A stretch of 64,000 nt of DNA from Microvirga terrestris (GCF_015694425.1 NZ_JADQDN010000015.1:1-64000), one strand, 5' to 3'. Numbered from the stretch's first letter, positions 54,726-63,988 are shown. Numbers and translations: made by a program. Notes: a model not told the origin generated them from the letters alone.

Positions 54726-56780
54726 TCAGGCCGCCTGCTTATTGGCCGACCCGATCTGAACGGCGATCGTGCAGCACATTCCTGGGCGGTCGAACCGGAC
54801 GTCCAATTCGCCTGCGAGTTCCTGGATGATCGTCTGCCGAAGCAGTCGGGATCCAAATCCAGCCTTGGGGTGCCCTTCCAGCAGGGGGCCGTTCATTTCA
54901 CGCCACTCAATGGTGAGAATGGCCTCGTCACCGGGTTGATCGGTCTCCCAGTCCACCTGCACCTGACCGGACGCCAGGGACAGAGCGCCGTGCTTGACGG
55001 CATTGGTGGCAAGCTCATGGAATGCCATGCCCAGCACCACGGCTGATTTCGGGGAAAGCTGCACCTCCGGGCCATGGAGCCGGATGCGCGAGGGAGCCGT
55101 TGCATAGGGCTGGAGCTCCGTTTCCAGGATCGCCCTGAGGGAAGCTCCTTCCCAGTGTGTTTCGTTAAGAAGGTTGTGCGTGCGCGATAGCGCCAGCAGG
55201 CGCTCCTGGAAACGCTGCTGCGCCACCTGCGGCGGTACGCCCGGACGGGCAGCCTGCCAAGCCAGCGACTGGACCGTGGCAAGCGTGTTCTTCACCCGGT
55301 GGTTCAGCTCGTCGATGAGAAGCCTCTGGCGCCGGTCGGCTTCCCGGCGTTCCGTGATGTCCTCGACCACGCGCACGGCGTAGAGGAACTCTCCCCCGGC
55401 ATCTCGGACCGCGGTGCTGGTCACCCGGGCCCAGCCGCCGCTGCCATTCTTGCGATGGAACTTACTGTCGGTCGTATAGGTGTCGAACTCACCCGCTACC
55501 TGCCGCCTGAACAGGTCCAGATCCTGCTCGAGGGTCGAGGAATCGGCCGCGTGGCCGAAATGCAGTCCGATCAGCTCCTCACGGGTGTGGCCGGTCAGTC
55601 TGCAGCGAGCCTCATTGACGGAGACGAACCGTCCGTCCCTGTCCACCTCGGCAATGCCCACTGCCGCATTATTCTGAGTAGCCCACAGGCGGGCCTCGCT
55701 TTGAGCCAGCGCGGTTTCACGACTGCGCAGCTCTGCCGAGGCGCCTCGCAGGGCCTCGCCCACCCGATCAATTTCCATCAGTCCGGTCGATTGTGCAGCA
55801 ATCGGCTCACCGCGACCAAGGCGTTGCGCCAGTCTGACCAATTCCTCTACGGGAGCGGCGATGCGCTTCCCGAATCCACGGGCAAGGAGGAAGGAGAGCA
55901 CGAGCAAACCCATCCCCAGCCCGAACATGGTCCATAAGGAGCGGCGCAGGGGAGCTTGGACGATCTCGGCGGGAACCCCCACGAATGTCGTCCAGTTCGA
56001 CAGCTCGGAACGCGAATAGGCCCCGAGAACCTCGGTGCCCTCGAGATTACGCCCTTCCCAAATACCCCCATCCTCCTGGGCTGCTTTCAGGAACTCGTCA
56101 GGCGCCGGTGTTCCGACGAAGTTTTCGTGCCGGCGGGACCGAGCCACCACGCGGTTTGCACTGTCGATGATCGTGGCGACCCATTGGTCGGGAAGGCCTT
56201 CTGCCTGCAGAACCTCTGCGATCCGCCGGGGCTCGACCGCCATGGACAGCACATGGGTGACCATGTCGTCCGTGATGACAGGAACTCTGACGCTGATGAT
56301 CGGTCGGCCAGCCGTTGCTCCGGTGAACAGATCCTGGACCACGGGACGCTTTGTTGCAATCACCTGCTGGTCGACCGGGAGGTTTGCTCCCTTCGGCAGG
56401 GGCGAGCCCCAGGGCAGGCGCGTATTGGCGACCTGCTGGCCCGTGATGTCCCGGACCACAATGGCATAATCGTTCGTCTTCTCCCGCGACCAGGATTGGA
56501 GGGTCATCTGGGCTTGTCGCTGGAACGCCTCGAAATCGCCCTCGAAAAGGGTCGAAGAGGTTGCAAGGGCCTGAGCGGCGGATTGAATCCCGACAAGCTC
56601 CCGGTCGACAGAGGCCATGATTCGCTGGGCCGTGCCGAGGGTCTCCTCCTCGTAGCGACTTCGCTCGGCGGCAGCGTAACGCCACAACAGGACAGCCACG
56701 AATAACAGGCCGGGGAGCACAAGGATGGTGCCGAACGCCATCAAACACTGGCGAATGGTGTAGCTTCGCGATGAGACCAT
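54726..56780 (-). CDS. Membrane HWE histidine kinase with Cache sensor
   Basis: The 684-residue protein has a membrane segment near residue 18 (LMAFGTILVLPGLLFVAVLL), a periplasmic double-Cache-type region to about residue 280, a second membrane segment (MFGLGMGLLVLSFLLARG), HAMP, PAS and an HWE kinase domain. The acceptor histidine is in DELNHRVKNTLA, and the HWE WxE triad is in TIEWREMNG. The start at 56780 is selected because the longer frame runs across the divergent gene start. Confidence 0.85.
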   Translation of the reverse strand: MVSSRSYTIRQCLMAFGTILVLPGLLFVAVLLWRYAAAERSRYEEETLGTAQRIMASVDRELVGIQSAAQALATSSTLFEGDFEAFQRQAQMTLQSWSREKTNDYAIVVRDITGQQVANTRLPWGSPLPKGANLPVDQQVIATKRPVVQDLFTGATAGRPIISVRVPVITDDMVTHVLSMAVEPRRIAEVLQAEGLPDQWVATIIDSANRVVARSRRHENFVGTPAPDEFLKAAQEDGGIWEGRNLEGTEVLGAYSRSELSNWTTFVGVPAEIVQAPLRRSLWTMFGLGMGLLVLSFLLARGFGKRIAAPVEELVRLAQRLGRGEPIAAQSTGLMEIDRVGEALRGASAELRSRETALAQSEARLWATQNNAAVGIAEVDRDGRFVSVNEARCRLTGHTREELIGLHFGHAADSSTLEQDLDLFRRQVAGEFDTYTTDSKFHRKNGSGGWARVTSTAVRDAGGEFLYAVRVVEDITERREADRRQRLLIDELNHRVKNTLATVQSLAWQAARPGVPPQVAQQRFQERLLALSRTHNLLNETHWEGASLRAILETELQPYATAPSRIRLHGPEVQLSPKSAVVLGMAFHELATNAVKHGALSLASGQVQVDWETDQPGDEAILTIEWREMNGPLLEGHPKAGFGSRLLRQTIIQELAGELDVRFDRPGMCCTIAVQIGSANKQAA

Positions 56781-56856
56781 GCGAGCTAAATACCGCTTCT
56801 CCGATGCAAGTCGAGAGACTAGCCTGAGATCCTGAAAATCTTGGCAACAGGAGACC

Positions 56857-57636
56857 ATGCCGCGCTTCTCGGCCAATCTCGGTTTTCTCTTCTCGGACCG
56901 CCCCGATATCCAGAGGGTTGCCGCCGCGGCTGCCTGCGGCTTCAAGGCGGTCGAGATGCACTGGCCCTACCATGTGCCCGCGCTCGATATGCGTGAGGCG
57001 CTGGCAGCCCACAACCTGACCATGCTCGGCTTGAACATGCCGGTCGGGGACACCCCGGCCGATCTCGGCTTAGGCGCAATACCGGGCCGGGAAAGCGCGT
57101 TCCAGCATGCTCTGGATCAAGCCCTGTCCTATGGCAGCACGATCCAGGCTTCGGCGATCCACTGCCTTGCCGGGATCGTCTCTTCGGACAATCTTGCGTC
57201 GGCCGAGCGCATCTTCATCGCCAATCTGCAGATGGCAGCCGACAGGGCCGGCCAAGTGGGCATGACGATCCTGATCGAGCCGATGAACCATCGCGACAGG
57301 CCGGGATACTTTCTCCGCTATGTGGAGCAGGCCGCCGCCATCGTCGGACAGGCCGGGCGTCGCAACATCAAGCTGATGTTCGACTGCTACCACGTGCAGA
57401 TCACGCAGGGCGATCTGATCACGCGGCTGAGAACCCACCTTGACCTTATCGGCCATGTGCAGATCGCCGCGGTCCCGAGTCGCATGGAGCCGGACGAGGG
57501 CGAGGTGAGCTACCGGGAGATCTTCCGAACCCTCGACAACCTCGGCTACCAGGGCTGGGTCGGGGCCGAGTACAAGCCGCGGGGGCGCACCGAAGACGGA
57601 TTGGGTTGGCTTTCTGAACTGTCCGGAAAGCCGTGA
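56857..57636 (+). CDS. Hydroxypyruvate isomerase-like TIM-barrel protein
   Basis: The 259-residue protein matches the Hyi/OtnI family of xylose-isomerase-like TIM barrels: NLGFLFSDRPDIQRV, LIEPMNHRDRPGYFL, LMFDCYHVQI and GWVGAEYKPRG. Metal ligands are the Glu, Asp and His residues in these motifs. It interconverts hydroxypyruvate and tartronate semialdehyde or similar. It is divergent from the kinase and converges with the kdgF-like gene. Confidence 0.82.
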   Translation: MPRFSANLGFLFSDRPDIQRVAAAAACGFKAVEMHWPYHVPALDMREALAAHNLTMLGLNMPVGDTPADLGLGAIPGRESAFQHALDQALSYGSTIQASAIHCLAGIVSSDNLASAERIFIANLQMAADRAGQVGMTILIEPMNHRDRPGYFLRYVEQAAAIVGQAGRRNIKLMFDCYHVQITQGDLITRLRTHLDLIGHVQIAAVPSRMEPDEGEVSYREIFRTLDNLGYQGWVGAEYKPRGRTEDGLGWLSELSGKP

Positions 57637-57648
57637 GAATACCCTTCC

Positions 57649-57999
57649 TCAGGCGCCCGCTGCGACGAAGTCGTCACGCATCGGCGTGAAAACATCGAGG
57701 AGAACGCCAGCTTCGATGGCAACCGCCCCATGGACGGCATTCGGCGGAACGAGGAAGCTGTCCCCTTGCCGCAACCGCTCGGTCCGACCGTCGATGGTAA
57801 CATCGAAGACACCCTGCTCGACGAGACTGCACTGGACATGCGGATGCGAATGAGCGGTGCCGATAGCTCCCGCTTCAAACGCCACGCGCACCATCATCAC
57901 GCCGGAGTTATAGGTCAGCACCTTGCGGCGGATCCCTTCGCCTGCCGCTTCCCAAGCGATGTCACGGTCGAAAGCGAAGGCCAAACCTTTGCGAGTCAT
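57649..57999 (-). CDS. kdgF: KdgF-like cupin for unsaturated uronates
   Basis: The 116-residue cupin has the metal-binding motif HSHPHVQCSLVEQGVFDV and a C-terminal VFTPMRDDFV found in KdgF. KdgF opens unsaturated uronate monomers from pectin or alginate to 4-deoxy-5-ketouronate. It is last in the KduD-KduI-TRAP operon, and its substrate also matches the PL15 product encoded at 38-40 kb. Confidence 0.78.
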   Translation of the reverse strand: MTRKGLAFAFDRDIAWEAAGEGIRRKVLTYNSGVMMVRVAFEAGAIGTAHSHPHVQCSLVEQGVFDVTIDGRTERLRQGDSFLVPPNAVHGAVAIEAGVLLDVFTPMRDDFVAAGA

Positions 58000-58017
58000 G
58001 ATCGTCTCCGAAATGAG

Positions 58018-58776
58018 TTACCGGGCCAGCCATCCGCCGTCGACGGGCAGAACGATGCCATGGATGTAGTTCGCCGCAGGCGAGGCCAGGAAGACCGCAG
58101 CGCCACCGAGGTCCCCTGGGTCGCCCCAGCGGCCCGCCGGGATCCGTCCGAGGATTTCGCTGCTGCGCTTCGGATCGCTGCGCAGAGCCTCGGTGTTGTT
58201 GGTGACGAAATAGCCCGGCGCGATGGCGTTGACGTTGATGCCCTTCGACGCCCATTCGCAGGCCAGCAGCCGCGTGAGGCCTGCAAGCCCACTCTTGCTC
58301 GCCGTGTAGGAGGGAATGCGGATCCCGCCCTGGAACGACAGGAGCGAGGCGATGTTGATGATCTTGCCGCCGCGCTCATCGGCTATCATCGTCCGCGCCA
58401 CCGCCTGAGACAGGAAGAAGGTGGATTTCAGGTTGACGTTCATCACGTCGTCCCAGTCCTTCTCCGTGAATTCAATCGCATCGGCGCGCCGGATGATGCC
58501 GGCATTGTTGACCAGGATGTCGATCCGTCCGGTCAGAGTGACGGCCTCCGTAACAATCCGCTCGATCGGCTCGAGGGAGGACAGGTCCGCCTGCACGCTG
58601 TGGAACGCGGCGCCCGCCTCGCGGCACAGGCGCTCCGTCTCGTCCATGTTTGAACGGCCGACCGCCACGATGGATGACCCGGCCTGGGCCAGCGCCACCG
58701 CAATGCCCTGACCGAGGCCCGTACTGGCCCCGGTGACAAGAGCGGTCATGCCCGTCAGATCGAAGGAGAACGTCAT
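58018..58776 (-). CDS. kduD: KduD-like 2-dehydro-3-deoxygluconate 5-dehydrogenase
   Basis: The 252-residue SDR has TGASTGLGQGIAVALAQAG, NNAGIIRR, and SYTASKSGL as cofactor and active-site motifs. Length and motif NVNLKSTFFLSQAVA fit KduD, which reduces 2,5-diketo-3-deoxygluconate to KDG. GAGG lies eight bases before the ATG at 58776; an ATG at 58782 is too close to it. Confidence 0.83.
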   Translation of the reverse strand: MTFSFDLTGMTALVTGASTGLGQGIAVALAQAGSSIVAVGRSNMDETERLCREAGAAFHSVQADLSSLEPIERIVTEAVTLTGRIDILVNNAGIIRRADAIEFTEKDWDDVMNVNLKSTFFLSQAVARTMIADERGGKIINIASLLSFQGGIRIPSYTASKSGLAGLTRLLACEWASKGINVNAIAPGYFVTNNTEALRSDPKRSSEILGRIPAGRWGDPGDLGGAAVFLASPAANYIHGIVLPVDGGWLAR

Positions 58777-58786
58777 CACCATGTCC

Positions 58787-59623
58787 TCAGCGCAGGGCGT
58801 CCATGGGCACCATGTCCATGTCGGTGAAGTCCTGGTTGTCACCGCCCATGGCCCATACGAAGGTGTAATTGCTGGTGCCGACGCCGGAATGGATCGACCA
58901 GCCTGGGGAGAGGATCGCCTGCTCGTTCGACACCACGAGATGCTTGGTCTCGTCGGGTTCGCCCATGAAGTGGAACACGCGCGTGTCGGGCTGCATGTCG
59001 AAATAGACATAGACCTCGGAGCGGCGGTCGTGGAGGTGGGCCGGCATGGTGTTCCACATGCTGCCCGGCTTGAGCTGCGTCATGCCGAGAACGAGCTGGG
59101 CCGAGCGGCAGACCTCCGGATGGATCATCTGGAAGATCGTGCGGACATTGCCGTTCGCCGCATCGCCGAGATCCACCCGGCGGGCGCGATCCAGGCCGAT
59201 CTTCACCGTCTCGAAGCGCGCGTGGGCCGGGGTGCTGACGAGGTAGAACTTCGCTGGATTGGCGGCATCAAGGCTCTCGAAGCGAACGTCCTTCGTGCCC
59301 ATGGCGATGTAGAGCGCATCGCGGGGTGCAAGATCGTGGACTGTCCCGTCCGTATGAACACGCCCGGCACCGCCGAGATTCACAACGCCGAGTTCGCGCC
59401 GGTCGAGGAAGTTGGGGGAGCCGATCTGCTTGTGCGATTCCAGCTTGATGGCTCCGGAGGTCGGAGTGGCACCGCCGACCACCAGACGGTCGATATGGCT
59501 GTAGGTCAGCTTCACCTCGCCCGGGACGAAGAGCGTCTCGATCAGGAAGTGCCGGCGCAGTTCGGCCGAGCTGAAATGTCGAACGGCTTCAGGATGGCAT
59601 ACCTGCCGAATTTCGATGGTCAT
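58787..59623 (-). CDS. kduI: KduI 5-keto-4-deoxyuronate isomerase
   Basis: The 278-residue protein has the length of E. coli KduI and its motifs: AELRRHFLIETLF, LNxGGxGxV-type VVNLGGAGRVHTDG, PAHLHDRRSEVYVYFD with the metal ligands, and VFHFMGEPDETKHLVV. It converts 5-keto-4-deoxyuronate to 2,5-diketo-3-deoxygluconate. It lies between the TRAP permease gene and kduD. Confidence 0.93.
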   Translation of the reverse strand: MTIEIRQVCHPEAVRHFSSAELRRHFLIETLFVPGEVKLTYSHIDRLVVGGATPTSGAIKLESHKQIGSPNFLDRRELGVVNLGGAGRVHTDGTVHDLAPRDALYIAMGTKDVRFESLDAANPAKFYLVSTPAHARFETVKIGLDRARRVDLGDAANGNVRTIFQMIHPEVCRSAQLVLGMTQLKPGSMWNTMPAHLHDRRSEVYVYFDMQPDTRVFHFMGEPDETKHLVVSNEQAILSPGWSIHSGVGTSNYTFVWAMGGDNQDFTDMDMVPMDALR

Positions 59624-59646
59624 GATTGCCTCTTTGAGTAAATGGA

Positions 59647-60927
59647 TCAGCGGAACAAGGCCGGCAGCCAGAGCGACAGCCCAGGGATATAGGTGACGAG
59701 GAGCAGCACGAAGACGCTTGCGCCCAGGAACGGCCAAATGGTCTTCATGGCTTCGCCGATAGTGATCTTCCCCACTGCGCAGCCGACGAACAGAACCGAT
59801 CCGACCGGCGGCGTGTTGAGCCCGATGCCGGCGTTGAGAATCAGGATCACGCCGAAATGTACGGGATCGATGCCGAAGGCCTTGATCACCGGCAGGAAGA
59901 TCGGCGTGCAGATGATGATCATAGGGGCCATGTCCATGAAGGTGCCGAGCACCAGCAGGATGACGTTGATGAGGAGCAGGACGACGATCGGGTTGTCCGA
60001 CAAGGTCTTCATCAGGGCGATCGTCGCCTGCGGCACCTGCAGGAAGGCCATGAGCCAGCCAAAGGCGCTGGCGGTTCCGATGACGAGGAGAACCATCGCG
60101 GTGGTGCGCACGGCCCCGAGGGTCGCCTCGACAAAGTTTTCCCAGTTCATCTCGCGATAGACGAAGAGCGTCACAAGCAGGGCATATACCACCGCGATGC
60201 ACGAGCTCTCCGTTGCGGTAAAGACACCTGAGCGCACGCCACCGAAGATGATGAAGATCAGCAGGATGCCCGGCACGGCGGAGACGAAGAAGTAGGCCAG
60301 CAACCGAAAACCGGGGAACGGATCGGCCGGGTAGCCGCGGCGGACGGCCACGACATAGGCCGTGATCATCAGGGCGGCCGCCAGGAGGAATCCGGGAAGG
60401 ACGCCGGCAGTGAAGAGATCCGCCACCGAGATCGTACCACCGGCTGCAATCGAGTAGATGATCATATTGTGCGAGGGCGGGATCAGAAGCGCGATGATCG
60501 CGGCATTCACCGTCACGTTGACGCTGTAATCCTTGGCGTATCCGCGCTTCTCCATCTGCGGGATCATGATGCCACCGATAGCAGACGCGTCCGCGATGGC
60601 CGAACCGGAGATGCCGCCGAAGAGGGTCGACGCCACCACATTGACCTGACCGAGTCCGCCGCGCAGGTGGCCGACGAAGCCGGCGGCAAGACGGATCAGG
60701 CGATCAGCGATGCCGCCGCGCATCATGAGGTCGCCGGCATAGATGAAGAACGGAATCGCCATCATGGCAAAGGCGTTCATGCCGGAATTGATCTGCTGGA
60801 ACACCACGACGGGTGGCAGTCCCATGTAGAGAATGGTCGCGAGCGAAGCGATGCCGAGGCAGAACGCAACCGGCGTACCGATGAGAAGCAGCAGCGTAAA
60901 GACGCCGAACAGAACCCACATCTCCAT
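59647..60927 (-). CDS. TRAP transporter large permease, DctM type
   Basis: The 426-residue protein has about 12 membrane segments and the DctM pattern (AIPFFIYAGDLMMRGGIADRL; ISGSAIADASAIGG; LGTFMDMAPMIIICTPIF). It couples sodium-driven import to the binding protein and small subunit. Four bases separate it from the DctQ gene. Confidence 0.93.
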   Translation of the reverse strand: MEMWVLFGVFTLLLLIGTPVAFCLGIASLATILYMGLPPVVVFQQINSGMNAFAMMAIPFFIYAGDLMMRGGIADRLIRLAAGFVGHLRGGLGQVNVVASTLFGGISGSAIADASAIGGIMIPQMEKRGYAKDYSVNVTVNAAIIALLIPPSHNMIIYSIAAGGTISVADLFTAGVLPGFLLAAALMITAYVVAVRRGYPADPFPGFRLLAYFFVSAVPGILLIFIIFGGVRSGVFTATESSCIAVVYALLVTLFVYREMNWENFVEATLGAVRTTAMVLLVIGTASAFGWLMAFLQVPQATIALMKTLSDNPIVVLLLINVILLVLGTFMDMAPMIIICTPIFLPVIKAFGIDPVHFGVILILNAGIGLNTPPVGSVLFVGCAVGKITIGEAMKTIWPFLGASVFVLLLVTYIPGLSLWLPALFR

Positions 60928-60931
60928 GGCG

Positions 60932-61471
60932 TCAATCCTTCACGGCAACAAGATGAGGCTCGTCCACGCGCACCAGCGGCATGTCCTCTCCCAGGGAGAG
61001 AAGGCGAACGAATTTTTCCAATGAGAAAAGGGCGATCAGCGCTCCGCCTACGGCGAGAGGAACATAGTCGAAACCTTGAGGGATCGGCAGGCCAGGCATG
61101 GCCGCCGACCATGTCTCCACGGCAAGCTCAGTGCCGTACCACGACATGGCTGCACCGAAGGCGATCACCAGAACTTCGGTGATGGCGAGCATGAGGCGGC
61201 GCACGCCCTGAGGTGCATAGTGGAGACCAATCTCGAAGCCGAGATGATTGCCCTCCCGCACCCCGACGGCAGAGCCGAGAAGAATGAACCAGCTCATCAA
61301 CAGGAGGGAGGCCGGCTCGGTCCAGCTCGGGGACTGGTTCAGCACATATCGTCCGAACACCTGCCATCCGACGAAGACCGTCATCAAAATGAGCCCGGCC
61401 CCGGAAATCCAAAGCGCCGCACGGTTGATGGCAGCAAGAATTCGGGACAGCGCGGCAAGACCATCGCGCAT
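60932..61471 (-). CDS. TRAP transporter small permease, DctQ type
   Basis: The 179-residue protein has four membrane segments and the DctQ motif WQVFGRYVLNQSPSWTEPAS. It is the small subunit of the DctPQM complex. Confidence 0.9.
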   Translation of the reverse strand: MRDGLAALSRILAAINRAALWISGAGLILMTVFVGWQVFGRYVLNQSPSWTEPASLLLMSWFILLGSAVGVREGNHLGFEIGLHYAPQGVRRLMLAITEVLVIAFGAAMSWYGTELAVETWSAAMPGLPIPQGFDYVPLAVGGALIALFSLEKFVRLLSLGEDMPLVRVDEPHLVAVKD

Positions 61472-61496
61472 CGATCAAAATCTCCAGCGGAAAAAG

Positions 61497-61516
61497 GGGC
61501 CGGCCGGAGCCGGCCC
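61497..61516 (-). terminator. Terminator-like hairpin after DctP gene
   Basis: GGGCCGGC / GCCGGCCC forms eight pairs with a four-base loop; on the minus strand it is followed by CTTTTT. It lies between the binding-protein and small-permease genes and probably attenuates transcription. Confidence 0.75.
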
Positions 61517-61539
61517 AGGTTGGTTCGGGAGGACCGAAC

Positions 61540-62520
61540 TCAGTTCATCGCCTGGATGCGGGAGACGAGGTCTTTCACCTTCGCGTCCTTGGCATACTTC
61601 TCGTAGACGGGCTTCATTGCGTCGATGAAGGGCTGCTTGTCCACGTCGTTGATCTGGCTGCCGCTCGCCCGGATCTTCTTCTCGGCGTCCTTCTCGCGGG
61701 CTTCCCAGAGCTCACGCATCTTCACCACGGATTCCTTGGCGGTTTCGCGCACCGCCTTCTGGTCCTCGGGCGATAGCTTGTCGAAGCTCTTCTTCGACAT
61801 GACCAGTACTTCCGGCGACATGGAATGCTGGGTCAGGGAGTAATACTTCGCCACCTCGAAATGCCGGAAGGAATCGTAGCTCGGCCAGTTGTTCTCGGCC
61901 CCGTCGACCACGCCCGTCTGGAGCGCCGAATAGACCTCTCCCGGAGGCATTGGGGTCGCGTTGGCTCCGAGCGCGTTGACCATGTCGAGGAAGAGGTCGG
62001 ACTGGATCACCCGAACCTTCATGCCTTTCAGATCGGCCGGCGTGTTGATGGCACGCTTGGAGTTGTAGAAGGACCGGGCGCCCGAGTCGTAGAAGGCCAG
62101 CGCCACGAGACCGTGAGGCTCGAAGGCCTTCAGGATCTGATCGCCGATCGGCCCGTCCATGGTCTTGCGCATATGGTCGACGGACCGGAAGATGAAGGGC
62201 AGGCCAGGCACCAAGGTCTCAGGGATGAGGTTGTTGAAGGGACCCATATTGATCCGGTTCAGGTCGATGACGCCGAAGCGGGTCTGCTCTATGGTGTCCT
62301 TTTCCTGACCCAGCTGGGCGGAGTGGAAGACCTGCACCTTGTACCGGCCGTTGGTCTTCTTCTCCAGCAGGGAGCCGAAATGCTTGACTGCCTCGACCGT
62401 TGGGTATCCATCCGGGTGGATGTCAGCCGAGCGCAGCGTGGTCTGGGCGCTGGCCGTACCGCTCAGCAGCGCGGCGCACAGACCAAGCGCAGCAGTGGCG
62501 AATGCTCTTTTCGTCAACAT
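61540..62520 (-). CDS. TRAP substrate-binding protein, DctP type
   Basis: The 326-residue protein has a signal peptide (ALLSGTASAQ) and the DctP pattern, with HPDGYPTVEAVKHFG near the mature N-terminus and VRVIQSDLFLDMVNALGANA in the centre. Position beside kduI and kduD suggests an uronate or oligogalacturonate ligand. It is the first gene of the operon. Confidence 0.9.
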   Translation of the reverse strand: MLTKRAFATAALGLCAALLSGTASAQTTLRSADIHPDGYPTVEAVKHFGSLLEKKTNGRYKVQVFHSAQLGQEKDTIEQTRFGVIDLNRINMGPFNNLIPETLVPGLPFIFRSVDHMRKTMDGPIGDQILKAFEPHGLVALAFYDSGARSFYNSKRAINTPADLKGMKVRVIQSDLFLDMVNALGANATPMPPGEVYSALQTGVVDGAENNWPSYDSFRHFEVAKYYSLTQHSMSPEVLVMSKKSFDKLSPEDQKAVRETAKESVVKMRELWEAREKDAEKKIRASGSQINDVDKQPFIDAMKPVYEKYAKDAKVKDLVSRIQAMN

Positions 62521-62657
62521 CGTCTTCCTCCTTGGGCGTCCTCTGATGATTTCTTGTTTTCAGACCCGGCCTTCCACCGGATCGTCACCCGCCCAAAGGC
62601 CCTCAAGTCCTTGGAACGGAGCCAAAAGCTGTCTAGTGCAGCCCTCTGGTCGACGAT

Positions 62658-62680
62658 TGTATGGTAGTATACACTGATAT
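62658..62680. promoter_or_regulatory. Inverted-repeat operator of GntR gene
   Basis: TGTAT and ATACA flank GGTAGT at 62658-62673, and ACTGATAT follows at 62673-62680 directly before the ATG. The placement suggests autoregulation and control of the divergent TRAP-Kdu operon. Confidence 0.5.
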
Positions 62681-63394
62681 ATGACGCAACTCGCCAAAAG
62701 AATGAGATCCGCTTTGAACAGTCCCTTCTCCACCGGCCAAGGCTCCGCAGCCCAGCGCATCGAAAGCGAGTTGCGTCGGCTGATCATTGCCCTGGAACTG
62801 CCGCCCGGCAGCCGGCTCTCCGAGCAGGACATCGCCGAGCGCCACGGCGTTTCCCGCCAGCCCGTCCGCGAGGCGCTCATCGGCCTGGCCCGAACACGGC
62901 TCGTGGAAATCCAGCCCCAGCGGGGCACGACGGTGGTGAAGATCTCGGTGCGGAAGATGATGGAGTCGCGCTTCGTCCGGGAGGCCATCGAGACGGCAGT
63001 CGTGCGCCGGGCCTGCTCGTCGTTCGACACGCAGAGCCGGGAAAGGATCGACGATCTTCTGGAGCTTCAGGAGCAGGCGGCCCGCCGGGACGATCACGCA
63101 GCCTTCCAGCGCTATGACGAACTGTTCCACATCGCCCTTGCGGAGGGAGCCGGCTGCCCTCTCGCCTGGGAGGCGGTTCAGGACATCAAGGCGCATATGG
63201 ACCGGGTGTGCCAGTTGACCCTCCCCGGCCCGGAGGCGATGCTGCCCCTGATCGACCAGCACCGTGCCATCATGGCGGCGATCGATGCCCGGGACGAGGA
63301 TGCGGCCGCAGACGCGATGCGCCGCCATCTCACGGAGATCCTGCGGGCTTTGCCGCGGGTGGAATCGGAGCACCCGGAACTCTTCAGCGCTTAG
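62681..63394 (+). CDS. GntR family regulator, FadR/FCD type
   Basis: The 237-residue protein has a winged helix with RLSEQDIAERHGVSRQPVREAL and an FCD domain with helix RRDDHAAFQRYDELFHIAL. It is divergent from the TRAP-KduI-KduD-KdgF operon and probably represses it until a uronate-derived inducer binds. Confidence 0.86.
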   Translation: MTQLAKRMRSALNSPFSTGQGSAAQRIESELRRLIIALELPPGSRLSEQDIAERHGVSRQPVREALIGLARTRLVEIQPQRGTTVVKISVRKMMESRFVREAIETAVVRRACSSFDTQSRERIDDLLELQEQAARRDDHAAFQRYDELFHIALAEGAGCPLAWEAVQDIKAHMDRVCQLTLPGPEAMLPLIDQHRAIMAAIDARDEDAAADAMRRHLTEILRALPRVESEHPELFSA

Positions 63395-63615
63395 AATGAA
63401 TCGATAGAACTCGTTCACATGCCCATGCGGCCGAGACAGGTGTGGACTAGCTAATCGGGCCGGACGACGTCCTGCGAATCTCCAGGATCGGCAAGCGCCC
63501 ATCATCAAGGTCTTGAAGCTGCCTCCTCACCAACTGACGAGGATCTGACCTCCAGGTGGGAACGCAACCGGCTTCTGTGCTTTCCCAAGGCAGCTACTCA
63601 ATTGGTGGATCTCCC

Positions 63616-63777
63616 ATGTCCGACACGCCAAAGCCCTCTGACCAGCCGCCCGATGTCCCGGGTCCGTTGCCGGAACTTCCCTCGTTGGATCCTTTCGAAC
63701 CCTTGGAAGAGGACGCCCCCGCCGACGCGCCGTCCCCTCCAGTGGAGGTGCCCATCGTGCAGCCAGGCACCCAATGA
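63616..63777 (+). CDS. Small acidic proline-rich protein
   Basis: A 53-residue frame starts MSDTPKPSDQPPDVPGPLPE and is rich in Pro, Asp and Glu. It is probably disordered. No family is recognised, and only a weak ribosome-binding site is visible. Confidence 0.4.
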   Translation: MSDTPKPSDQPPDVPGPLPELPSLDPFEPLEEDAPADAPSPPVEVPIVQPGTQ

Positions 63778-63829
63778 GATGGCTTCGGCAGGGCGGATCC
63801 CACGAAGGCTCCATCCTGCCGTGCAACTT

Positions 63830-63988
63830 TCAGGACCAGTGCATCCGCGATGCGTCGACTTGGAGATCGTCGATGGTCTGAACGTGGTCTGCAACCGGCT
63901 GATCGAGAGTGGTCATGGGCTGAGACATATCCGAGGATTGATCGCTGTCGATCTGCTCCGTCCACGAGGCAGTCGCTGCGTGATTCAT
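63830..63988 (-). CDS. Small acidic hypothetical protein
   Basis: A 52-residue frame starts MNHAATASWTEQIDSDQSSD and ends DASRMHWS. GAGGGAGCCGAG lies just upstream of the ATG. The composition is hydrophilic and no family is recognised. Confidence 0.4.
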   Translation of the reverse strand: MNHAATASWTEQIDSDQSSDMSQPMTTLDQPVADHVQTIDDLQVDASRMHWS

